Shown piece by piece: positions 59,801 through 64,000 of a stretch of DNA of 64,000 nucleotides. Source of the stretch: Frigoribacterium sp. Leaf186 (lineage in GTDB: Bacteria > Actinomycetota > Actinomycetes > Actinomycetales > Microbacteriaceae). Numbering within the stretch: the stretch's first letter is position 1; each line of letters starts with the position of its first letter. The position numbers and the translations under genes are program-made. The stretch lies in NCBI RefSeq assembly GCF_001423905.1, contig NZ_LMPQ01000001.1:594173-658172 (forward strand), read 5' to 3'. Under the pieces are notes generated by a model. It worked only from the letters and a program-made list of their open reading frames with translations. It had not been told where the DNA came from and did not search any database.

Positions 59801-62800
59801 GTGTCAAGCCACGTGACCGGTACAACTGACGACGGCGCTGCGGCGGAGTTCGGGGCCAACGAATGGCTCGTCGACGAGCTCTACGAGCAGTGGGTCGTCG
59901 ACAAGAACTCGGTCGACGAGTCGTGGTGGCCGATCCTCGAGGCCTACACGCCGGCCGAGGGTGGGGCCGCACCGACCTCGCCGGCCGCACCCTCCGTCGA
60001 GACCGCACCCGCGCCTCCTGCGCCCGCTGCCGCCCCCGCCGCGCCGGCACCGGCCGCCGGTGCCGCGGCGCCGGCCGGCCAGAAGGCGGCCGCCCGCACG
60101 ACCTCGGTCGAGCCGACGGCCAAGCCCATCCCGGCCCAGGTGCCCGACAAGGCCAAGGCCAAGCCCGCGACGCCCGGCGAGCAGCCCACGCCAGAGGCCG
60201 AGGCCGTCGTCGCCCCGCTGCGCGGCATGGCCAAGTCGCTCGCGACGAACATGGACGCCAGCCTGAGCGTGCCCACCGCGACGAGCGTCCGCACGATCCC
60301 GGCGAAGCTGATGATCGACAACCGCATCGTCATCAACAACCACCTGAAGCGTGCCCGCGGCGGCAAGGTGTCGTTCACCCACCTCATCGGCTGGGCGCTC
60401 GTGCAGGCCCTGAAAGAGTTCCCCAGCCAGAACGTCTTCTACGACGAGGTCGACGGCAAGCCGTCGGTCGTCACCCCCGCGCACGTCAACCTCGGCCTCG
60501 CGATCGACATCCCGAAGCCCGACGGCACCCGCGCCCTGCTCGTCCCCGGCATCAAGAAGGCCGAAGAGATGCACTTCGGCGAGTTCCTCACGGCCTACGA
60601 GGACATCGTGAAGCGGGCCCGCGACAACAAGCTCGCCGCGGCCGACTTCCAGGGCAACACGATCTCGCTGACCAACCCCGGCGGCATCGGCACCGTGCAC
60701 AGCGTGCCGCGCCTCATGAAGGGCGCGGGGGCCATCATCGGCGCCGGCGCGCTCGACTACCCGGCGGAGTTCCAGGGCTCGGCGTCGAAGACGCTCGTCG
60801 AGCTGGGCATCGGCAAGACGATCACCCTCACCAGCACCTACGACCACCGGGTCATCCAGGGTGCCGGCTCGGGCGAGTTCCTGAAGAAGGTGCACGAGCT
60901 GCTGATCGGGCAGCGCGGCTTCTACGAGGACATCTTCGCGGCCCTGCGCATCCCGTACGAGCCGATCCACTGGAACGCCGACATCAACGTCAACCTGGCC
61001 GAGCGCGTCAGCAAGACGGCGCGCGTCCAAGAGCTGATCAACAGCTACCGCGTGCGCGGCCACCTCATGGCCGACATCGATCCGCTCGAGTACCGCCAGC
61101 GCACGCACCCCGACCTGGCGATCGAGAGCCACGGGCTCACCTTCTGGGACCTCGACCGCGAGTTCGTCACCGGGGGCCTCGGCGGCCGGACGAACGCCTT
61201 GCTGCGCGACATCCTCGGCATCCTGCGCGACTCGTACTGCCGCACCATCGGCGTCGAGTACATGCACATCCAGGACCCCGCGCAGCGCACGTGGATACAA
61301 GACCACCTCGAGGTGCCGTACACCAAGCCGTCGCACGACGAGCAGATGCGCATCCTCGCGAAGCTCAACGAGGCCGAGGCCTTCGAGACCTTCCTGCAGA
61401 CCAAGTACGTCGGCCAGAAGCGCTTCAGCCTCGAGGGGGGCGAGTCGACGATCTCGCTGCTCGACACGGTCATGCAGCACGCCGCGCGAGAGGGCCTCGA
61501 CGAGGTCGCGATCGGCATGGCCCACCGTGGGCGCCTGAACGTGCTGACCAACATCGCCGGCAAGACGTACGGCCAGATCTTCCGCGAGTTCGAGGGCACC
61601 CAAGACCCGAAGACCGTGCAGGGCTCGGGCGACGTCAAGTACCACCTCGGCACCGAGGGCGAGTTCACGAGCGCCGTGGGCGAGACGATCCCGGTCTACC
61701 TCGCCGCGAACCCGTCGCACCTCGAGGCCGGTGACGGCGTGCTCGAGGGCATCGTGCGCGCCAAGCAAGACCGTGGTGAGGCCGGCGTCTTCGGCACGCT
61801 GCCGATCCTGATCCACGGCGACGCGGCCATGGCCGGCCAGGGCGTCGTCGTCGAGACCCTTCAGATGTCGCAGCTGCGCGGCTACCGCGTCGGCGGCACG
61901 ATCCACATCGTCATCAACAACCAGGTGGGCTTCACGACGCCGCCGTCCGAGTCGCGCACCTCGGTCTACTCGACCGACGTGGCGAAGACGATCCAGGCGC
62001 CGATCTTCCACGTGAACGGCGACGACCCCGAGGCCGTGGCCCGCGTGGCCGAGCTCGCCTTCGCCTACCGTCAGCAGTTCAAGCGCGACATCGTCATCGA
62101 CCTCGTCTGCTACCGCCGTCGCGGTCACAACGAGGGCGACGACCCGTCGATGACCCAGCCGCTGATGTACAACCTCATCGAGCAGAAGCGCTCGGTGCGC
62201 ACCCTCTACACCGAGGCGCTCGTCGGTCGCGGCGACATCACGCAAGACGAGTACGACGGAGCCCACCGAGACTTCCAGGAGCGACTCGAGCGCGCCTTCG
62301 CCGAGACGCACGCGGCCCAGACCGGGTCGATCCCCGTCGTCACGAGCGACGACGGCGACGTCGCCGACCTCGAGCGACCCGTCGCCCAACAGGACGACGC
62401 CCGGGGCGAGCCCGAGAGCACGGCCGTCTCGACCGAGCTGGTGCACGACATCGGTGACGCGCACGACAACCCGCCGGCGGGGTTCTCGGTGCACCCGAAG
62501 CTGCAGCAGCTGCTCAAGAAGCGCGTCGACATGAGCCGCAACGGCGGCATCGACTGGGCCTTCGCCGAGCTGCTCGCCTTCGGCTCGCTGCTCACCGAGG
62601 GCACGCCCGTGCGGCTCGCCGGGCAAGACAGCCGTCGCGGCACCTTCGTGCAGCGGCACTCGGTGCTGCACGACCGCGAGAACGGCCAGGAGTGGCTGCC
62701 GTTGCAGAACATCGCCGACAACCAGGCGAAGCTCTGGATCTACGACTCGCTGCTCAGCGAGTACGCCGCCATGGCGTTCGAGTACGGCTACTCGGTCGAG

Positions 62801-63571
62801 CGGGCCGACGCACTCGTGCTGTGGGAGGCCCAGTTCGGCGACTTCAGCAACGGTGCCCAGACGGTCATCGACGAGTTCATCTCGTCGGCCGAGCAGAAGT
62901 GGGGCCAGCGGTCGAGCGTCGTGCTGCTGTTGCCGCACGGCTACGAGGGGCAGGGCCCCGACCACTCGTCGGCCCGCATGGAACGCTTCCTGCAGCTCTG
63001 CGCCGAAGACAACATGACGATCGCCCGACCGTCGACGCCGGCGTCGTACTTCCACCTGCTGCGTCGCCAGGCCTACGCCCGCCCGCGTCGTCCGCTCGTC
63101 GTCTTCACCCCGAAGGCCATGCTGCGCCTGCGGGGGGCGACCAGCGGGGTCGACGCGTTCACGTCGGGTCGCTTCGAGCCCGTGCTCGACTGCACCCGCG
63201 TCACCGAACCCGAGTCGACGAAGCGCGTCGTGCTGCACAGCGGCAAGATCCACTACGACCTGGCCACCGAGCTCGACAAGCGGGGCGTGCAGAACGACGT
63301 CGCCCTGGTCCGCCTCGAGCAGCTCTACCCGTTGCCGCTCGAGCGCATCAGGCAGGTGCTCGACCGCTACCCGTCGGCCGAGTTGGTCTGGGCACAAGAA
63401 GAGCCCGAGAACCAGGGCGCCTGGCCGTTCGTCGTGCTCGAGCTGCAGAAGCACCTCGACCGTCAGATCCGCGTCGCGTCGCGTCCCGCGTCGGCCTCGC
63501 CGGCCGCCGGGTCGAACAAGGCCAGCGCCCTGCAGCAGACGGCCCTGATCGCCGAGGCGCTCGACCTCTAG
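59801..63571 (+). CDS. kgd: Multifunctional 2-oxoglutarate metabolism enzyme (Kgd; E1-E2 fusion of 2-oxoglutarate dehydrogenase)
   Basis: The 1256-residue protein joins an E2-type succinyltransferase to a thiamine-diphosphate E1. The N-terminal FGANEWLVDELYEQW helix is followed by a Pro/Ala linker (about 50-110). The E2 catalytic domain (about 145-365) carries STYDHRVIQGAGSGEFLKKVHELL. The E1 part begins about residue 400 with GVEYMHIQDP and has GMAHRGRLNVLTNIAGK, HGDAAMAGQGVVVETLQMSQL and VCYRRRGHNEGDDP. The order is that of Mycobacterium and Corynebacterium OdhA/Kgd. It feeds the citric-acid cycle with a separate E3. GTG 59801 follows GGAGAG. A 44-base palindrome ends the gene. Confidence 0.97.
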   Translation: MSSHVTGTTDDGAAAEFGANEWLVDELYEQWVVDKNSVDESWWPILEAYTPAEGGAAPTSPAAPSVETAPAPPAPAAAPAAPAPAAGAAAPAGQKAAARTTSVEPTAKPIPAQVPDKAKAKPATPGEQPTPEAEAVVAPLRGMAKSLATNMDASLSVPTATSVRTIPAKLMIDNRIVINNHLKRARGGKVSFTHLIGWALVQALKEFPSQNVFYDEVDGKPSVVTPAHVNLGLAIDIPKPDGTRALLVPGIKKAEEMHFGEFLTAYEDIVKRARDNKLAAADFQGNTISLTNPGGIGTVHSVPRLMKGAGAIIGAGALDYPAEFQGSASKTLVELGIGKTITLTSTYDHRVIQGAGSGEFLKKVHELLIGQRGFYEDIFAALRIPYEPIHWNADINVNLAERVSKTARVQELINSYRVRGHLMADIDPLEYRQRTHPDLAIESHGLTFWDLDREFVTGGLGGRTNALLRDILGILRDSYCRTIGVEYMHIQDPAQRTWIQDHLEVPYTKPSHDEQMRILAKLNEAEAFETFLQTKYVGQKRFSLEGGESTISLLDTVMQHAAREGLDEVAIGMAHRGRLNVLTNIAGKTYGQIFREFEGTQDPKTVQGSGDVKYHLGTEGEFTSAVGETIPVYLAANPSHLEAGDGVLEGIVRAKQDRGEAGVFGTLPILIHGDAAMAGQGVVVETLQMSQLRGYRVGGTIHIVINNQVGFTTPPSESRTSVYSTDVAKTIQAPIFHVNGDDPEAVARVAELAFAYRQQFKRDIVIDLVCYRRRGHNEGDDPSMTQPLMYNLIEQKRSVRTLYTEALVGRGDITQDEYDGAHRDFQERLERAFAETHAAQTGSIPVVTSDDGDVADLERPVAQQDDARGEPESTAVSTELVHDIGDAHDNPPAGFSVHPKLQQLLKKRVDMSRNGGIDWAFAELLAFGSLLTEGTPVRLAGQDSRRGTFVQRHSVLHDRENGQEWLPLQNIADNQAKLWIYDSLLSEYAAMAFEYGYSVERADALVLWEAQFGDFSNGAQTVIDEFISSAEQKWGQRSSVVLLLPHGYEGQGPDHSSARMERFLQLCAEDNMTIARPSTPASYFHLLRRQAYARPRRPLVVFTPKAMLRLRGATSGVDAFTSGRFEPVLDCTRVTEPESTKRVVLHSGKIHYDLATELDKRGVQNDVALVRLEQLYPLPLERIRQVLDRYPSAELVWAQEEPENQGAWPFVVLELQKHLDRQIRVASRPASASPAAGSNKASALQQTALIAEALDL

Positions 63572-63587
63572 ACGCTCGCCTCCGCCC

Positions 63588-63631
63588 ACGACCGTGGCCG
63601 CGCCTCCTGCAGGAGGCGCGGCCACGGTCGT
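63588..63631. terminator. 44-bp perfect palindrome after kgd, inverted GGAGGCGCG pair
   Basis: Two 22-base arms are perfect complements with no spacer (centre between 63609 and 63610). It begins 17 bases after the kgd stop. The centre is CCTCCTGCAGGAGG, with a PstI-like CTGCAG at the dyad. Words at 63599-63607 (complement) and 63612-63620. Confidence 0.92.
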
Positions 63632-63721
63632 CTCCCCCGCCGCGCGCCCCTGCGCCCCGCGCCGCCGCCCGCGCGCCCCTGCCCGTGCGCCCGCCCGAGC
63701 CCACCCGGGCCCGACTCGGGG

Positions 63722-63796
63722 GTCGGCAATTCAGGAGTTCTGCGACCTCGCGGGCACCTCTGTGCTGCGAGGGCGGCGAACTCCTGAGTTGCCGAC
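63722..63796. repeat. 75-bp palindromic repeat, copy 1
   Basis: Arms 63722-63740 and 63778-63796 pair over 19 bases with one G-U wobble. The left arm begins GTCGGCAATTCAGGAGTTC. It is the same length and aligns without gaps to copy 2 at 63861. Confidence 0.85.
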
Positions 63797-63810
63797 GTCT
63801 GCCGACGTGT

Positions 63811-63833
63811 CCCGGGCACCCACACTGCCCGGG
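63811..63833. terminator. Hairpin CCCGGGCA/TGCCCGGG
   Basis: Perfect 8-base arms (63811-63818 and 63826-63833) and a 7-base loop, located between the two palindromic repeats. Confidence 0.5.
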
Positions 63834-63860
63834 CCCGCCCTCACGCCGGGCCCGACCCCA

Positions 63861-63935
63861 GGCGGCAATTCAGGGCTTCTGCCGCGTCTCGGGCGTTTGC
63901 ACGGCGCGAGCGCGCCGATCTCCTGAATTGCCGAC
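63861..63935. repeat. 75-bp palindromic repeat, copy 2
   Basis: Arms 63863-63874 and 63922-63933 pair perfectly (CGGCAATTCAGG with CCTGAATTGCCG). Both ends (GCGGCAATTCAGG and CTGAATTGCCGAC) match copy 1, while the middle differs. Confidence 0.85.
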
Positions 63936-64000
63936 CTCGACCCCACGCGCTGGCTGGCACGGTCACTCCCCCCGGGGGTCGTCTTTCCCCCCGAGCCCGC

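Larger units (their letters stand above)
63572..64000. other. Gene-free end region with a palindrome and palindromic repeats
   Basis: No convincing coding sequence. It contains the kgd terminator (63588-63631), then a GC-rich Pro/Arg-like stretch, two copies of a 75-base palindromic repeat and a CCCGGGCA/TGCCCGGG hairpin (63811-63833) between them. The next gene lies beyond the window. Confidence 0.7.

Noticed and set aside
5850..63620. GGAGGCGCG as a set of ribosome-binding sites
   Set aside because: AGGAGG matches a Shine-Dalgarno core, but most copies are inside genes and many read the opposite way, and only a few sit 5-10 bases before a start codon. The extra GCGCGG is not part of an SD site.
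59804..63625. Open reading frame of 1273 codons on the strand opposite to kgd
   Set aside because: It mirrors kgd exactly. In high-GC genomes the antisense frame often stays open. Its product is Arg/Asp/Gly-rich without motifs, whereas kgd has clear E1/E2 motifs.
63722..63935. The palindromic repeats as a CRISPR array
   Set aside because: There are only two copies, each a long palindrome of 75 bases, and no short regular direct repeats or cas genes.

Overview
The window is chromosomal DNA of a very GC-rich Gram-positive actinobacterium, most likely of the family Microbacteriaceae (Frigoribacterium/Curtobacterium-like). The evidence is roughly 70% or more GC, GTG starts, dense 4-base GTGA/ATGA gene overlaps, the order argS-lysA-hom-thrC-thrB-rho, a fused Kgd-type 2-oxoglutarate enzyme of the actinobacterial kind, and short TANNNT promoters placed so close to the start codon that several genes look leaderless. 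No rRNA, CRISPR array, prophage or insertion sequence was found; one tRNA-Arg(CCG) is present. The genus is an inference.

Layout. 1-9,920 (minus strand): argS, an LmeA/DUF2993 protein, lysA, hom, thrC, thrB and rho (C-terminus outside the window), which is the aspartate-family amino-acid block with transcription termination factor. 9,985-15,209: lipoprotein, class-I glutaminase-like hydrolase, pyridoxamine-phosphate-oxidase family gene, tRNA-Arg, then a small membrane protein, serine recombinase and 71-residue unknown protein, then an exporter. 15,260-21,622: a membrane protein, a TPM-domain protein with PspA and a multipass membrane protein (envelope stress), an arginase-fold protein, an enoyl-CoA hydratase and CsbD. 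21,816-25,843: flavin disulfide reductase, HExxH mini-protein and SDR in one overlapping operon, then convergent siderophore-interacting proteins with an iron box. 26,128-31,097: a complete five-gene oligopeptide/nickel-type ABC importer. 31,164-40,233: amidase, SMR pump plus TetR, acetyltransferase, ung, peptidase S51, phosphoribosyltransferase, DUF2071, glycosyltransferase, an unknown gene and an SDR. 40,434-43,054: metY-metX, O-acetylhomoserine-based methionine synthesis. 43,170-46,397: a sensor kinase, a kinase-like membrane partner and a NarL-type regulator. 46,570-55,474: MFS pump, thiamine-binding-like protein, GT-C mannosyltransferase-like protein, polar amino-acid ABC importer, YceI, NnrD and an old-yellow-enzyme. 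55,571-63,571: two CNNM/CorC-like membrane proteins, GuaB1 and Kgd. 63,572-64,000 is gene-free and holds a large palindrome and two copies of a 75-base palindromic repeat.

The most unusual signal is not a gene. A short word, GGAGGCGCG (most often AGGAGGCGCGG), occurs at least 37 times on both strands, inside genes and between them, several-fold more than base composition predicts. Several of the strongest hairpin terminators of the window are inverted pairs of it (8212-8252, 41790-41832, 55500-55557, 63588-63631). This is the genomic pattern of DNA uptake sequences in Neisseria and Pasteurellaceae, and I know of no such system described in actinobacteria. Other items worth attention are an apparently leaderless small ORF translationally coupled to a CNNM gene, a Gln/Asn-repeat segment in Rho, a mini-metalloprotease-like protein in a redox operon, and a sensor kinase whose partner protein has lost recognisable ATPase motifs.
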